This document shows, in pieces, positions 46,946 to 58,106 of a stretch of DNA of 64,000 nucleotides (its first letter is position 1; every line of letters begins with the position of its first letter). Made by a program: the position numbers and the translations under genes. The notes beneath the pieces were generated by a model, which was given only the letters and a program-made list of their open reading frames with translations, was not told the origin of the DNA and did no database searches. Source of the DNA: Luteimonas suaedae (lineage in GTDB: Bacteria > Pseudomonadota > Gammaproteobacteria > Xanthomonadales > Xanthomonadaceae); the NCBI RefSeq assembly GCF_008312895.1, contig NZ_VSSP01000003.1:62001-126000 (forward strand), in the 5' to 3' direction.

Positions 46946-48793
46946 TCACTCGACCGTCACGCTCTTGGCCAGATTGCGCGGCTTGTCGACATCGGTGCCG
47001 CGCGCCAGCGCGGTGTGGTACGCCAGCAGCTGCACCGGAATGGTGTGCACGATCGGGCTGAGCACGCCGACGTGGCGCGGGGTGCGGATCACGTGCACGC
47101 CTTCCGATTCGCCGAAGTTGCTGTCCTGGTCGGTGAACACGAACAGCTCGCCACCGCGCGCGCGCACTTCCTGCATGTTGGATTTCACCTTCTCCAGCAG
47201 GCTGTCCTTCGGCGCGATCACCACCACCGGCATGTCGGCGTCGACCAATGCCAGCGGGCCGTGCTTGAGCTCGCCGGCCGGATAGGCCTCGGCGTGGATG
47301 TAGGAGATCTCCTTGAGCTTGAGTGCGCCTTCCAGCGCGATCGGGTAGTGCACGCCGCGGCCGAGGAACAGCGCATGGTGCCGAGGCGCGAAGCGCTCGG
47401 CCCAGGCGGTGATCTGCGGCTCCAGGTTGAGCGCGTGCTGCACGCTGCCGGGCAGGTGGCGCAACGCATCGATGTACTCGGCCTCCTGCGCCTCCGGCAG
47501 GCGGCCGCGCAGCTTGGCCAGGGTCGCGGTCAGGGTGAACAGCGCCACCAGCTGGGTGGTGAAGGCCTTGGTCGAGGCGACCCCGATCTCGGCGCCGGCA
47601 CGGGTGTAGTAGGCCAGCCGGCTGGCGCGCGGGATCGCGCTTTCCGGCACGTTGCAGATCGACAGCGTGCGCATCTGCCCGAGCGACTTGGCGTACTTCA
47701 GCGCCTCCATGGTGTCGAGCGTTTCGCCCGACTGCGAAATGGTGACGATCAGCTGCTTCGGATTGGCGACCGCGGTGCGGTAGCGGTACTCACTGGCGAT
47801 CTCGACGCTGCACGGCAGGCCGGCGATCGACTCGATCCAGTAACGGGCCACCGATCCGGCGTAGTAGCTGGTGCCGCAGGCCAGGATCTGCACGCTCTCG
47901 ACGTCGGCCAGCACCTCGTCGGCATTCGCGCCGAACAGTTGCGGGCCGAAGGCGCCGGTATCCATCACCGCCTCGATGGTGTCGCCGAGCGCACGCGGCT
48001 GCTCGTGGATCTCCTTCTGCATGAAGTGCCGGTACGGGCCGAGTTCCAGCGATGCCAGCGACACGTCGGACAGGTGCTCCTCGCGCTCGACGCGCGCGCC
48101 GTCATCGCCGAACACGCGTACGCCGTCGCGCGTCACCTCGGCGGTATCGCCCTCCTCCAGGAAGATCACCCGGCGCGTCGCCTGCACGATCGCCGAGACG
48201 TCGGAGGCGACGAAGTTCTCGCGCTCGCCCAGGCCGATCAGCAGCGGGCAGCCCATGCGCGCGCAGACGATGCGCTCGGGCTCCTTGCGGCTGACCACGG
48301 CCAGCGCATAGGCGCCGTCCAGTTCCTTGACCGCGCGCTGCACCGCCGCCAGCAGGTCCGGTGCGGGCTTCGACCCGTCGCCGGTCTTGAGGTGATGATG
48401 GATCAGGTGCGCGATCACCTCGGTGTCGGTCTGCGACTCGAACGCATAGCCGAGCGCGGACAGGCGTTCGCGCTGCTCCTCATGGTTCTCGATGATGCCG
48501 TTGTGCACCAGCGCTATGCCGTGGCTGATGTGCGGATGCGCATTGAGTTCAGTGACGCCGCCGTGGGTGGCCCAGCGGGTATGGCCGATGCCGAGGCTGG
48601 CGGCGAAGCCCTCGGCATCCGCCGCGGCCTCCATCTCCGTCACGCGTCCGGTGCGGCGCACGCGGCGCACGTCGTCGCCGACGACCACGGCGATGCCGGC
48701 CGAATCGTAGCCGCGATATTCCAGGCGCTTGAGGCCTTCGATCAGAACGGGAACCACATCGCGATCCGCGATCGCGCCGACGATGCCGCACAT
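46946..48793 (-). CDS. glmS: Glutamine-fructose-6-phosphate aminotransferase (isomerising)
   Basis: A 615-residue enzyme making glucosamine-6-phosphate, the first step to UDP-GlcNAc. The N-terminal nucleophile is Cys2 after Met removal (MCGIVGAI), with GHTRWATHG and [14 protein letters not shown] in the glutaminase half. The two SIS domains carry [21 protein letters not shown] and [23 protein letters not shown] 48793 has AAGGACC upstream. It faces away from the sigma-54 operon. GlmU, the later enzyme of the pathway, lies 8 kb away on the same strand. Confidence 0.97.
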   Translation of the reverse strand: MCGIVGAIADRDVVPVLIEGLKRLEYRGYDSAGIAVVVGDDVRRVRRTGRVTEMEAAADAEGFAASLGIGHTRWATHGGVTELNAHPHISHGIALVHNGIIENHEEQRERLSALGYAFESQTDTEVIAHLIHHHLKTGDGSKPAPDLLAAVQRAVKELDGAYALAVVSRKEPERIVCARMGCPLLIGLGERENFVASDVSAIVQATRRVIFLEEGDTAEVTRDGVRVFGDDGARVEREEHLSDVSLASLELGPYRHFMQKEIHEQPRALGDTIEAVMDTGAFGPQLFGANADEVLADVESVQILACGTSYYAGSVARYWIESIAGLPCSVEIASEYRYRTAVANPKQLIVTISQSGETLDTMEALKYAKSLGQMRTLSICNVPESAIPRASRLAYYTRAGAEIGVASTKAFTTQLVALFTLTATLAKLRGRLPEAQEAEYIDALRHLPGSVQHALNLEPQITAWAERFAPRHHALFLGRGVHYPIALEGALKLKEISYIHAEAYPAGELKHGPLALVDADMPVVVIAPKDSLLEKVKSNMQEVRARGGELFVFTDQDSNFGESEGVHVIRTPRHVGVLSPIVHTIPVQLLAYHTALARGTDVDKPRNLAKSVTVE

Positions 48794-48859
48794 GGATGGG
48801 GGTCCTTGTTGTTGTTGTCGCGCCAAGTGTAACGGCCACGCCTAGAAAACCGTCCGCGC

Positions 48860-48897
48860 GGACACGGCCGGCGTCGATGCGGACACCATCGGACACC
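48860..48897 (+). promoter_or_regulatory. Candidate upstream activating sites for the sigma-54 operon
   Basis: GGACAC occurs at 48860-48865, 48881-48886 and 48891-48896 (two of them 10 bp apart, on one face of the helix). GTCCGCGCGGAC (48852-48863) is a perfect 12-bp palindrome. They lie 35-70 bp upstream of the -24 element and may bind the NtrC-type activator encoded at the end of this cluster. Confidence 0.4.
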
Positions 48898-48930
48898 GCG
48901 ATTTTCCATTTATATCAATGACTTGTGTGT

Positions 48931-48946
48931 TGGCACGGTTTCTGCA
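48931..48946 (+). promoter_or_regulatory. Sigma-54 (-24/-12) promoter of the ABC export operon
   Basis: TGGCACGGTTTCTGCA matches the consensus TGGCACG-N4-TTGCW at all but one position, with GG (48932-48933) and GC (48944-48945) separated by exactly 10 bases. It lies 38 bp upstream of the adaptor start, in an AT-rich stretch, and is followed by an operon that includes a sigma-54 activator. Confidence 0.85.
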
Positions 48947-48983
48947 TGCAAACAGGGTGTCCTCCCAGAGCAACCGAACCTCC

Positions 48984-50276
48984 ATGTCCGCACCCAACCG
49001 TATCCGCGATACCTCCGGCCAAGACAGCGTGGTCGCCGCCGAGCCGCCGATGCGGCGCCGGCTGCGGCGCTGGCTGCCGCCGGTCGTGGCCGGCGCCGCG
49101 ATCCTGGCGGCGCTGGTGTGGGTGGTCGCCGGCTGGAGCGGCGGCGGCCGTTCCTACGACGCCGCGCGCATCCGCATCGCCGAAGTGAAGCGCGGCGACC
49201 TGGTGCGTGACATCTCCGCCGACGGCCGCGTGATCGCCGCCAACAGCCCCACCCTGTACGCCATCGCCGGCGGCACGGTGACGCTGAAGGTGGTCGCCGG
49301 CGACGCCGTGAAGGAAGGCCAGGTGCTGGCCGAGATCGACAGCCCGGAACTGCGCAGCCAACTGGTGCAGGAGGAGTCGACCCTGGCCAGCCTGCAGGCC
49401 GAAGCCGATCGCGCCGCGCTCGACGCCCGCATCGCCCGCGCCGAGGCGCGCAAGCTGCTCGACCAGGCCGAGATCGAACGTGTCGCCGCGCAGCGCGATC
49501 TCGAGCGCTACGCGCGCGGATTCGAAGGCGGCGCCGTGGCCCAGGTGGACGTGGCCAAGGCCGAGGACGGCGTGAAAAAGGCCGAGGTCGGCCTGGCCTC
49601 GGCACGCGAGGACTACGACCTGAAGGGCCAGGGCGCCGGACTGGACGCACGCAACCGGCAGCTGCTGGCGGCGCGACAGCGCTCGGTGGTCGAGGAACTG
49701 CAGCGCCAGGTCGATGCATTGAACCTGCGCGCGCCGTTCGACGGCCAGGTCGGCCAGGTGCAGGCCGCGCAGCGCAGCAACGTCGCCGCCAACGCGCCGA
49801 TCCTGAGCGTGGTCGACCTGGCGGTGTTCGAGCTCGAGATCAAGGTGCCGGAAAGCTTCGCCCGCGACCTCGGCATCGGCATGCCGGCGCAGATCCGCAG
49901 CGGTACCGAGACCTTCCCCGCCGAGGTGTCCGCAGTGTCGCCGGAAGTGGTCAACGGCGAGGTGTCCGCGCGGATCCGCTTCAGCGACAAGCAACCGCCC
50001 GGCCTGCGCCAGAACCAGCGCCTGTCGGCACGCATCCTGCTCGACACCCGCGACGACGTGCTGATGGTCGACCGCGGCCCGTTCCTGGAGCAGGAAGGCG
50101 GCAGCCAAGCCTACGTCGTCGTCGACGGCCGCGCCGAGCGCCGGCCGATCCGCACCGGCGCAGTCAGCCTCAACGCCGTGGAGATCACCGAAGGGCTGCA
50201 GGAGGGCGAGCGCATCATCATCTCCGGCAGCGACCAATTCGACAACGCGGACCGTGTCCGCATCTCGGGAGAATGA
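48984..50276 (+). CDS. HlyD/MacA-like periplasmic adaptor of an ABC exporter
   Basis: 430 residues. An N-terminal transmembrane anchor (LPPVVAGAAILAALVWVVAGW, about 33-55) and two lipoyl halves (TLYAIAGGTVTLKVVAGDAVKEG; NLRAPFDGQVGQVQ) bracket a long coiled-coil hairpin (115-235). A beta-barrel and a membrane-proximal domain (AEVSAVSPEVVNGEVSARIRF) follow. It is the adaptor of a MacAB-type system, linking the inner-membrane permeases to an outer-membrane channel encoded elsewhere. ATG 48984 has only a weak ribosome-binding site. First gene of the sigma-54 operon. Confidence 0.9.
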   Translation: MSAPNRIRDTSGQDSVVAAEPPMRRRLRRWLPPVVAGAAILAALVWVVAGWSGGGRSYDAARIRIAEVKRGDLVRDISADGRVIAANSPTLYAIAGGTVTLKVVAGDAVKEGQVLAEIDSPELRSQLVQEESTLASLQAEADRAALDARIARAEARKLLDQAEIERVAAQRDLERYARGFEGGAVAQVDVAKAEDGVKKAEVGLASAREDYDLKGQGAGLDARNRQLLAARQRSVVEELQRQVDALNLRAPFDGQVGQVQAAQRSNVAANAPILSVVDLAVFELEIKVPESFARDLGIGMPAQIRSGTETFPAEVSAVSPEVVNGEVSARIRFSDKQPPGLRQNQRLSARILLDTRDDVLMVDRGPFLEQEGGSQAYVVVDGRAERRPIRTGAVSLNAVEITEGLQEGERIIISGSDQFDNADRVRISGE

Positions 50277-50494
50277 GCATGAACGCCAGCAACGCCTTTC
50301 CGTTCCACCTGCACTGGAATCCGCAGCAGATCACCGATGCGGTGCCGCTGCGACTGTTTGAAGTCGACCTGTTCGCCGTCGACCGCACGGCGTCCGCCAG
50401 CGCGAATGCCGGGACGGCTTCGCGCAGCAAGCGCCGCACCACCGGCTACCTGCCGACGCCCGGCCTGCCCCCGCAGTTCCGCGTACGCGGCTGA
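50273..50494 (+). CDS. Small ORF (73 codons) between adaptor and ATPase, translationally coupled
   Basis: ATG 50273 overlaps the adaptor stop (ATGA) and is preceded by GGGAGA. The peptide (MSMNASNAFPFHLHWNPQQITDAVPLRLFEV...) has no signal peptide or membrane segment; its middle is charged and its end Pro-rich (TGYLPTPGLPPQFRVRG). It is followed by 37 bp and the ATPase gene. The tight coupling suggests it is translated. It could be a small accessory subunit, or alternatively a substrate peptide of the exporter. I do not recognise it. Confidence 0.6.
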   Translation: MSMNASNAFPFHLHWNPQQITDAVPLRLFEVDLFAVDRTASASANAGTASRSKRRTTGYLPTPGLPPQFRVRG

Positions 50495-50531
50495 GCCCAG
50501 CGCCTCCGAACCACCAAACCAGGAACCCGCC

Positions 50532-51254
50532 ATGTTGCACATGCAAGCCGTCTCCAAGGTCTACCGCACCGAACTGGTCGAAACCCACGCCCTGCGCGCG
50601 CTCGACCTGCACGTGCGCGAAGGCGAGTTCGTCGCCGTCACCGGCCCTTCCGGCTCCGGCAAGACCACCTTCCTCAACATCGCCGGCCTGCTGGAGACCT
50701 TCACCGGCGGCGACTACCGCCTCGACGACGTTGACGTCAGGGGCCTGAACGACGACGCCCGCAGCCGCCTGCGCAACCAGAAGATCGGCTTCATCTTCCA
50801 GAGCTTCAACCTGATTCCCGATCTCAACCTGTTCGACAACGTCGACGTGCCGCTGCGCTACCGCGGCATGAGCGCCTCCGAGCGCAAGCTGCGGATCGAG
50901 GACGCGCTGGGGCTGGTGGGCCTGGGATCGCGCATGAAGCACTACCCGGCCGAGCTGTCCGGCGGGCAACAGCAGCGCGCGGCGATCGCGCGCGCGCTGG
51001 CGGGTAGCCCGCGCCTGCTGCTGGCGGACGAGCCGACCGGCAACCTCGACTCGCAGATGGCGCGCAGCGTGATGGAGCTGCTGGAGGACATCAACGCGCA
51101 GGGCACGACCGTCATCATGGTGACCCATGATCCGGAACTGGCCGCACGCGCGCAGCGCAACGTCCATATCGTCGACGGCGTCGCCACCGACGTGGTGCGC
51201 GAGCCGGCGCTGGTCGGCCATGGCGCCGACGCCACCGCATCCGCTTCCGCCTGA
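50532..51254 (+). CDS. ABC transporter ATP-binding protein (MacB/LolD type)
   Basis: 240 residues. Walker A GPSGSGKT, Q-loop FQSFNLIPDLNLFDNV, signature LSGGQQQRAAIARAL, Walker B LLLADEP (TGNLD), and the switch His in MVTHDPELA. FQSFNLIPDL and TGNLDSQMA belong to the MacB/LolD/FtsE-type ATPases with mechanotransmission permeases. It is between the small ORF and two permease genes and forms the export machine with them. Confidence 0.95.
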   Translation: MLHMQAVSKVYRTELVETHALRALDLHVREGEFVAVTGPSGSGKTTFLNIAGLLETFTGGDYRLDDVDVRGLNDDARSRLRNQKIGFIFQSFNLIPDLNLFDNVDVPLRYRGMSASERKLRIEDALGLVGLGSRMKHYPAELSGGQQQRAAIARALAGSPRLLLADEPTGNLDSQMARSVMELLEDINAQGTTVIMVTHDPELAARAQRNVHIVDGVATDVVREPALVGHGADATASASA

Positions 51255-51264
51255 GGCCGCCGCC

Positions 51265-52575
51265 ATGCTCGCCTACTACTTCAACCTGGCCCTGCGCAGC
51301 TTCCGCCGCAACCGGGTGCTGACCGCGCTGATGGTGCTGGCGATCGCCTTGGGCATCGGCGCCAGCATGACCACCCTGACGGTGTTCTACGTGCTGTCCG
51401 GCGATCCGATCCCGCAGAAAAGCGACCAACTGTTCTATCCGCAGATGGACCCGCGGTCGATGAACAACTTCACCCCGGGCGGGGATCCGGCGGCGCAGGT
51501 CACCCGATTCGACGCTGAAACCATGCTGCGCCAGAAGCGTGGCGACCGCCAGACCATGACCACCGGCGGCGCGGCCAGCATCGAGCCGGACGTGCAGGGG
51601 CTGAACCCGTTCCTGGTCGACGCCCGCTATGCGACCAGCGACTTCTTCCCGATGTTCGAACTGCCTTTCCTACATGGCAGCGGCTGGCCGCCGAGCGCGG
51701 ACGAGAACCATGACCGGGTCGCGGTGATCGCCAAGTCCCTCAACGACAAGGTCTTCGGTGGCGAGAACAGTGTCGGCAGGACGCTACGCATCGACAAGGA
51801 GGCCTTCCGTATCGTCGGCGTCATCGACGACTGGCGGCCGACGCCGAAGTTCTACGACATGAACAGCGACCGCTACGGCGAACCCGAGCAGGTCTTCGTC
51901 CCATTCTCGACCTCGCGCGACCTGAAGATGGGGCGCAACGGCAGCATGGACTGCTGGGACAACGCTGGTGACGACCCGGAGGGCAACACCGGTGTCAACG
52001 CGTCCTGCGTGTGGATCCAGTATTGGGTCGAACTCGGTACGCCGGAGAAGGTGGCCGAATACCGCGAGTACCTCGCCAACTATTCGGCCCAGCAGCGCGC
52101 AGCCGGACGCTTCGAGCGCCCGGACAACGTGCGCCTGAGCAGCGTCATGGAGTGGCTCGAGTTCAACCGCGTGGTGCCGGGCGACGTCCGGCTGCAGGTG
52201 TGGCTCGCGCTCGGCTTCCTGCTGGTGTGCCTGGTCAACACCGTCGGGCTGCTGCTGGCGAAGTTCCTGCGCCGCAGCAGCGAGATCGGCGTGCGCCGCG
52301 CGCTCGGCGCCTCGCGCCGGGCGATCTTCGCCCAGTGCCTGGTCGAAGCCGGGACGATCGGCCTGGCCGGCGGCGTGCTCGGCCTGGGGCTGGCGCAGCT
52401 GGGGCTGTGGGCCGTACGCCAACAGCCGTCCAGCTACGCCGAACTCGCCCGCCTCGACCCGGCGATGCTGCTGGCCACTTTCTTGCTGGCGCTGGTCGCC
52501 AGCCTGCTGGCAGGGCTGCTGCCGGCGTGGCGGGCGATGCAGGTCGCCCCGGCGATCCAGCTCAAGACCCAATAG
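51265..52575 (+). CDS. ABC transporter permease (MacB/FtsX type), first copy
   Basis: 436 residues. One N-terminal transmembrane helix (RVLTALMVLAIALGIGASMTT), a periplasmic MacB-PCD domain (about 45-300, rich in Asp, Asn and Trp), and a C-terminal FtsX block of three helices (VWLALGFLLVCLVNTVGLLLAK, RRALGASRRAIFAQ, ATFLLALVASLLAGLLPAWRA). It starts 10 bp after the ATPase stop. It is paired with a second permease, so the transporter is probably a heterodimer with the single ATPase. Confidence 0.92.
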   Translation: MLAYYFNLALRSFRRNRVLTALMVLAIALGIGASMTTLTVFYVLSGDPIPQKSDQLFYPQMDPRSMNNFTPGGDPAAQVTRFDAETMLRQKRGDRQTMTTGGAASIEPDVQGLNPFLVDARYATSDFFPMFELPFLHGSGWPPSADENHDRVAVIAKSLNDKVFGGENSVGRTLRIDKEAFRIVGVIDDWRPTPKFYDMNSDRYGEPEQVFVPFSTSRDLKMGRNGSMDCWDNAGDDPEGNTGVNASCVWIQYWVELGTPEKVAEYREYLANYSAQQRAAGRFERPDNVRLSSVMEWLEFNRVVPGDVRLQVWLALGFLLVCLVNTVGLLLAKFLRRSSEIGVRRALGASRRAIFAQCLVEAGTIGLAGGVLGLGLAQLGLWAVRQQPSSYAELARLDPAMLLATFLLALVASLLAGLLPAWRAMQVAPAIQLKTQ

Positions 52576-52622
52576 CCCTCGGCCTGCCCGCCCGGCAGGC
52601 GACCCCGACACCGGAGCATTCC

Positions 52623-53855
52623 ATGGACATCCGTCCCATCCTTTCCACCCTGCTGCGTCACAAGACCGCCGCGGCCTTGATCGTGGTCGAGATCGCGCTG
52701 AGCTGCGCGATCATCTGCAACGCCCTGTTCCTGATCAACAATCGGGTCGAGCGCATCAACCTGGTCAGCGGCATCGCCGACAACGAGTTGGTGCGGATCC
52801 AGATCACCGGAATCGGCGAGGACGAGAACGCTGCGGCACTCACGCGCGCCGACCTCGCCCTGTTGCGCGGCCTTCCCGGGGTCAAGGCGGCGGTCGCCAC
52901 CAACCAGGTGCCATTCACCAATTCTTCCTGGAACACCTCGGTCGGGCTCAAGCCGGATCAGCAGCGACCCAGCGCCGGCCTGACCGAGTACTTCGGCGAC
53001 GAGCACTTCCTGCCGACGTTCGGGGCGAGGGTGGTCGAGGGCCGCAACTTCAATGCCGACGAGATCCAGGAATGGGATGTCGTCAATGCTCCCGGCACCG
53101 ATATTCCGCCAAGCGCGATGATCATCACGCGCAAGGTGGCGGAGAAGCTGTTCCCGGGCGAATCGGCGGTCGGCAAGTCGCTCTATCTCTCCGACAACGC
53201 ACCCACCCCGATCGTAGGGGTGGTCGATCACCTGATCCGACCGAGCGACCAGGGTGGACCGGCGGAGAAAGAGTTTTCGATGATCCTTCCGCTGCGGTTG
53301 CCTTATACGGTCGGCAGCAACATCATGCTGCGCACCGATCCGGAGCGCCGCCTCGAGGTGCTCGAGGCGGCCAAGAAGACGCTGCAGGCCAACGGTCCCA
53401 ACCGGATCATCCTGGAGGAGAACACCAAGACCCTGGAGGACCTGCGCCACGAGTACTATCAGGAGGACCGGGCGATGGTCTGGCTGCTGGTCGCCGTGTG
53501 CATCGCGCTGCTGGTGGTCACCGCGCTGGGCATCATCGGCCTGGCCAGCTTCTGGGTGCAGCAGCGGACCAAGCAGATCGGCGTGCGCCGTGCGCTCGGC
53601 GCGACCCGCGGGCAGATCCTGCGCTATTTCCAGGTCGAGAACTTCCTCCTGGCGACCCTCGGCATCGTCATCGGCATGCTGATGGCGTACGCAATCAACC
53701 AATTGTTGATGGGCAGGTACGAGCTGCCCCGACTGCCACTCACGTACCTGCCGGTCGGAGCGGTCGCGCTGTGGCTGCTCGGCCAGTTCGCCGTGTTCTG
53801 GCCGGCGCGGCGGGCCGCCTTGGTGCCGCCCGCGGTGGCGACCCGCAGCGTCTGA
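52623..53855 (+). CDS. ABC transporter permease (MacB/FtsX type), second copy
   Basis: 410 residues with the same plan as the first permease: an N-terminal helix (TAAALIVVEIALSCAIICNALFL), a periplasmic domain (45-275, ITRKVAEKLFPGESAVGKSLYL) and three C-terminal helices (WLLVAVCIALLVVTALGIIGLASFW, RRALGATRGQILRYFQ, VALWLLGQFAVFWPARRA). The periplasmic domains differ clearly from the first copy, as expected for a heteromeric pair. It is the last exporter gene before the regulators. Confidence 0.92.
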   Translation: MDIRPILSTLLRHKTAAALIVVEIALSCAIICNALFLINNRVERINLVSGIADNELVRIQITGIGEDENAAALTRADLALLRGLPGVKAAVATNQVPFTNSSWNTSVGLKPDQQRPSAGLTEYFGDEHFLPTFGARVVEGRNFNADEIQEWDVVNAPGTDIPPSAMIITRKVAEKLFPGESAVGKSLYLSDNAPTPIVGVVDHLIRPSDQGGPAEKEFSMILPLRLPYTVGSNIMLRTDPERRLEVLEAAKKTLQANGPNRIILEENTKTLEDLRHEYYQEDRAMVWLLVAVCIALLVVTALGIIGLASFWVQQRTKQIGVRRALGATRGQILRYFQVENFLLATLGIVIGMLMAYAINQLLMGRYELPRLPLTYLPVGAVALWLLGQFAVFWPARRAALVPPAVATRSV

Positions 53856-53935
53856 CCGCCGCGCCCACGCTATCCTGAGCCGGTCGGGCGGTGCGCCGCC
53901 CGTCCCGCTCGCTCCTTGGCCATCTGACCCCGCCC

Positions 53936-55285
<1,350 letters not shown>

Positions 55286-55296
55286 GCACGGCGACG

Positions 55297-56610
55297 ATGA
55301 CGCACTGGTGGCACCGCTTGCCGATGACCCTGGTCCTGGGATCACTGACGGCGCTGTACATGCTCGCCGCCGCGGTGCTCGCGTTGCTGCTGCAACGCTG
55401 GCTGCCGGCCTGGGCGGCGGTGGCGATCGGCGTCGGCGCGCCGGTACCGCTGCTGCTGTTGCAGATCCGGCTGATACTGGCGCCGGCGCGTTCGCTGTTC
55501 CGGGCGTTGTCCGGGAGCGTGGCCAGCTATCGCGACGGCGACTTCAGCTTCGGGGTGAGCTGGGAAGGCGGCGGTGAACTCGGCGAACTGGTCACCGCCC
55601 ACAACCGCCTCGGCGACGTGCTGCGCGAGCAGCGCACCGAGATCGTGCAGCGCGAACTGCTGCTCGACACCATGGTGCAGAACACGCCGGTGGCGATGGT
55701 GCTGCTCGACTCCGGCCGCCGCATCGTCCACGGCAACATCGCCGCGCGCAAGCTGCTCGGCGACGGCCGCCGGCTGGAGGGCCAGTCCTTCGATGCGCTG
55801 CTCGCATCGGCGCCGGAAGCGTTGCGCGACGCCTTCGCGCGCGGCGGCGACGGCATGTTCACGGTCGGCGACGAGAACAGCGAGGACATCTACCACCTCT
55901 CGCGGCGCGTGTTCCGGCTCAACGGCCGCGCCCACGAACTGGTGCTGCTGCGCCAGCTCACCGCGGAACTGCGCCGGCAGGAGGTGCAGACCTGGAAGAA
56001 GGTGATCCGCGTGATCAGCCACGAGCTCAACAACTCATTGGCCCCGATCGCCTCGCTGGCGCATTCGGGCGCGGAGCTGCTGCGCCGCGGCCAGCACGAC
56101 AAGCTGCCGGGCGCACTGCGCACGATCGAGGAACGCGCGCGGCACCTGGAGGGCTTCCTCCGCGACTATGCGCGCTTCGCCAAGCTGCCTTCGCCGCGGC
56201 TGGAGAACGTGCAGTGGACCGACTTCGTCGAAAAGCTGCGCCACCAGGTGGTGTTCGCCTTCGACGGCAACGGTGCCGAGGGCCATGCGCGTTTCGATGT
56301 CGCCCAGCTCGAACAGTGCCTGATCAACCTGCTGCGCAACGCCCATGAATCGGGCTCGCCAGCCGAGGCGGTGCGCCTGTCGCTGCGGCGTCTGCCGGAC
56401 GCCTGGCGGATCGACATCCTCGACCGCGGCAGCGGCATGAACGAGGCGGTGCTGGCCAACGCGCTGCTGCCGTTCTATTCCACCAAGCGCCACGGCACCG
56501 GCCTGGGGCTGGCGCTGGCGCGCGAGATCAGCGAGGCCCATGGCGGCCGCATTTCCCTGCTCAACCGCGACGGCGGCGGGCTGTGCGTGAGCATCACCCT
56601 GCCGGCTTAA
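55297..56610 (+). CDS. NtrY/PgtB-like sensor histidine kinase
   Basis: 437 residues. Two N-terminal hydrophobic helices (LPMTLVLGSLTALYMLAAAVLALLL and AAVAIGVGAPVPLLLLQIRL) leave no sizeable periplasmic domain, so the signal may be sensed in the membrane. A HAMP-like linker, a PAS-like domain (about 120-220), DHp with His242 (VISHELNNSLAPIASL) and an HATPase (NLLRNAHESG, DRGSGM, GTGLGLALAREISEAHGG) follow. The HELNN motif is of the NtrY class, matching its NtrC-type partner 11 bp upstream. Confidence 0.93.
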   Translation: MTHWWHRLPMTLVLGSLTALYMLAAAVLALLLQRWLPAWAAVAIGVGAPVPLLLLQIRLILAPARSLFRALSGSVASYRDGDFSFGVSWEGGGELGELVTAHNRLGDVLREQRTEIVQRELLLDTMVQNTPVAMVLLDSGRRIVHGNIAARKLLGDGRRLEGQSFDALLASAPEALRDAFARGGDGMFTVGDENSEDIYHLSRRVFRLNGRAHELVLLRQLTAELRRQEVQTWKKVIRVISHELNNSLAPIASLAHSGAELLRRGQHDKLPGALRTIEERARHLEGFLRDYARFAKLPSPRLENVQWTDFVEKLRHQVVFAFDGNGAEGHARFDVAQLEQCLINLLRNAHESGSPAEAVRLSLRRLPDAWRIDILDRGSGMNEAVLANALLPFYSTKRHGTGLGLALAREISEAHGGRISLLNRDGGGLCVSITLPA

Positions 56611-56619
56611 AGGCAGAAA

Positions 56620-56700
56620 CGAGTGAAGAGGAGTGAGAAACGAGTAAGAGCAGCGTAGTTGCTTTCTCTTGTTTCTCACTCCTCTTCCCTCACTCCTGCT
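56620..56700. terminator. 17-bp perfect inverted repeat between convergent genes
   Basis: GAAGAGGAGTGAGAAAC (56625-56641) is mirrored by GTTTCTCACTCCTCTTC (56671-56687) around a 29-bp loop, in a purine/pyrimidine low-complexity repeat also seen at 3874-3945 and 25261-25350. It sits between the kinase stop (56610) and the glmU stop (56690) and is positioned to serve both transcripts as an end. No T-run follows the stem. Confidence 0.55.
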
Positions 56701-58057
56701 TCTTCGGTCGCTTCCAGTGCTCGATGATCGCCTGCCGCGCGCGCGCGATCGCCAACTTGCCTTCCGGCACGTCGTTGGTGATGACCGACCCGGCGGCGGT
56801 GGTGGCATCGGCGCCGATCGTCACCGGCGCCACCAGCGAGGCATTGGAGCCGATGAAGGCGCGGTCGCCGATGCTGGTGCGGAACTTGTTGGCGCCGTCG
56901 TAGTTGCAGGTGATGGTGCCGGCGCCGATGTTGGCGCCGGCACCGACGGTGGTGTCGCCGAGATAGGTGAGGTGGTTGGCCTTGCTGCCGACGCCGACGG
57001 TCGTGTTCTTGGTCTCGACGAAGTTGCCGATGTGGGCGCCGTCGGCGAGCACGGTCCCCGGACGCAGGCGCGCGAACGGACCGATCGTGACCACACCTTC
57101 GGTCACGGCGCCGTCCAGGTCGCAATGGGCGCGCACTTCGGTTCCGGCGGCCAAACGCACGTCCTTCAGCCGGCAGAACGGACCGACACGCACGCCGTCG
57201 CCGAGGTGTACCTCGCCCTCGAGCACGACGTCGACATCGATCTCCACATCGCGGCCCACCGTCACCGTGCCGCGGATGTCGACCCGTGCCGGATCGGCGA
57301 AGCGCGCACCCTCGACGCACAACGCACGCACGGCACGCAGCTGCCAGGCGCGCTCGAGCTGCGCCAGCTGCCACGGATCGTTCGCGCCCTCGGCCTCCAG
57401 CGGATCGTCGACCATCACGATCTCGGCGGCGCTGAACTCGTCGGCGGCCATGGCGAAGATATCGGTCAGGTAGTACTCGCCCTGCGCATTGTCGCTCGAC
57501 AGCCGCTCCAACCAGCCCTTCAGCGCGGTCGCCTCGACCGCGAGGATGCCGGTGTTGACGACGCCGATGCGGCGCTGCTCGTCATTGGCGTCCTTCTGCT
57601 CGACGATGGCGGCGACATGGCCTTCGGAGTCGCGCACGACGCGGCCGTAGCCGGTCGGATCATCGAGTTCGGCCGCCAGCACCGCCAGCCGGCTGTCGAC
57701 CTCGCGCAGCCGCTGCAGCGAATCGGCGGTGAGCAGCGGTACGTCGCCGTACAGCACCAGCACCTGGGTGCCGTCGGGCACGTCGGGCATCGCCTGGCGC
57801 ACCGCATGGCCGGTGCCGAGCCGGCGCGCCTGCTCGGCCCAGTGCAGGTCGGTCTGGTCGGCGAACGCGTCGCGTACCTGCTCGCCGCCGTGGCCATGGA
57901 CGATGTGGATGCCGGCCGGCCGCAGCGCGCGCGCGGCGTCGATGACGTGCGCCAGCATCGGTCGCCCGGCGATCTTCTGCAGCACCTTGGGCAGGTCGGA
58001 CTTCATCCGCTTGCCTTCGCCGGCGGCGAGGATGACGACGTGCAGGGGGGGGCTCAT
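56690..58057 (-). CDS. glmU: Bifunctional UDP-N-acetylglucosamine pyrophosphorylase / glucosamine-1-phosphate N-acetyltransferase
   Basis: 455 residues. The N-terminal uridyltransferase has the nucleotide-binding motif [18 protein letters not shown]. The C-terminal acetyltransferase is a left-handed beta-helix of hexapeptide repeats ([36 protein letters not shown]). It produces UDP-GlcNAc for peptidoglycan and lipid A. It is upstream of nothing on the same strand within 250 bp; a 239-bp inverted-repeat element lies before it. In relatives glmU is usually close behind atpC; here 4.8 kb of other genes intervene. Confidence 0.97.
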   Translation of the reverse strand: MSPPLHVVILAAGEGKRMKSDLPKVLQKIAGRPMLAHVIDAARALRPAGIHIVHGHGGEQVRDAFADQTDLHWAEQARRLGTGHAVRQAMPDVPDGTQVLVLYGDVPLLTADSLQRLREVDSRLAVLAAELDDPTGYGRVVRDSEGHVAAIVEQKDANDEQRRIGVVNTGILAVEATALKGWLERLSSDNAQGEYYLTDIFAMAADEFSAAEIVMVDDPLEAEGANDPWQLAQLERAWQLRAVRALCVEGARFADPARVDIRGTVTVGRDVEIDVDVVLEGEVHLGDGVRVGPFCRLKDVRLAAGTEVRAHCDLDGAVTEGVVTIGPFARLRPGTVLADGAHIGNFVETKNTTVGVGSKANHLTYLGDTTVGAGANIGAGTITCNYDGANKFRTSIGDRAFIGSNASLVAPVTIGADATTAAGSVITNDVPEGKLAIARARQAIIEHWKRPKKQE

Positions 58058-58106
58058 GGCGGCTCCGGAACGAAAGATTGCGGAATTCTAACGGGCGTCG
58101 CTGCTT

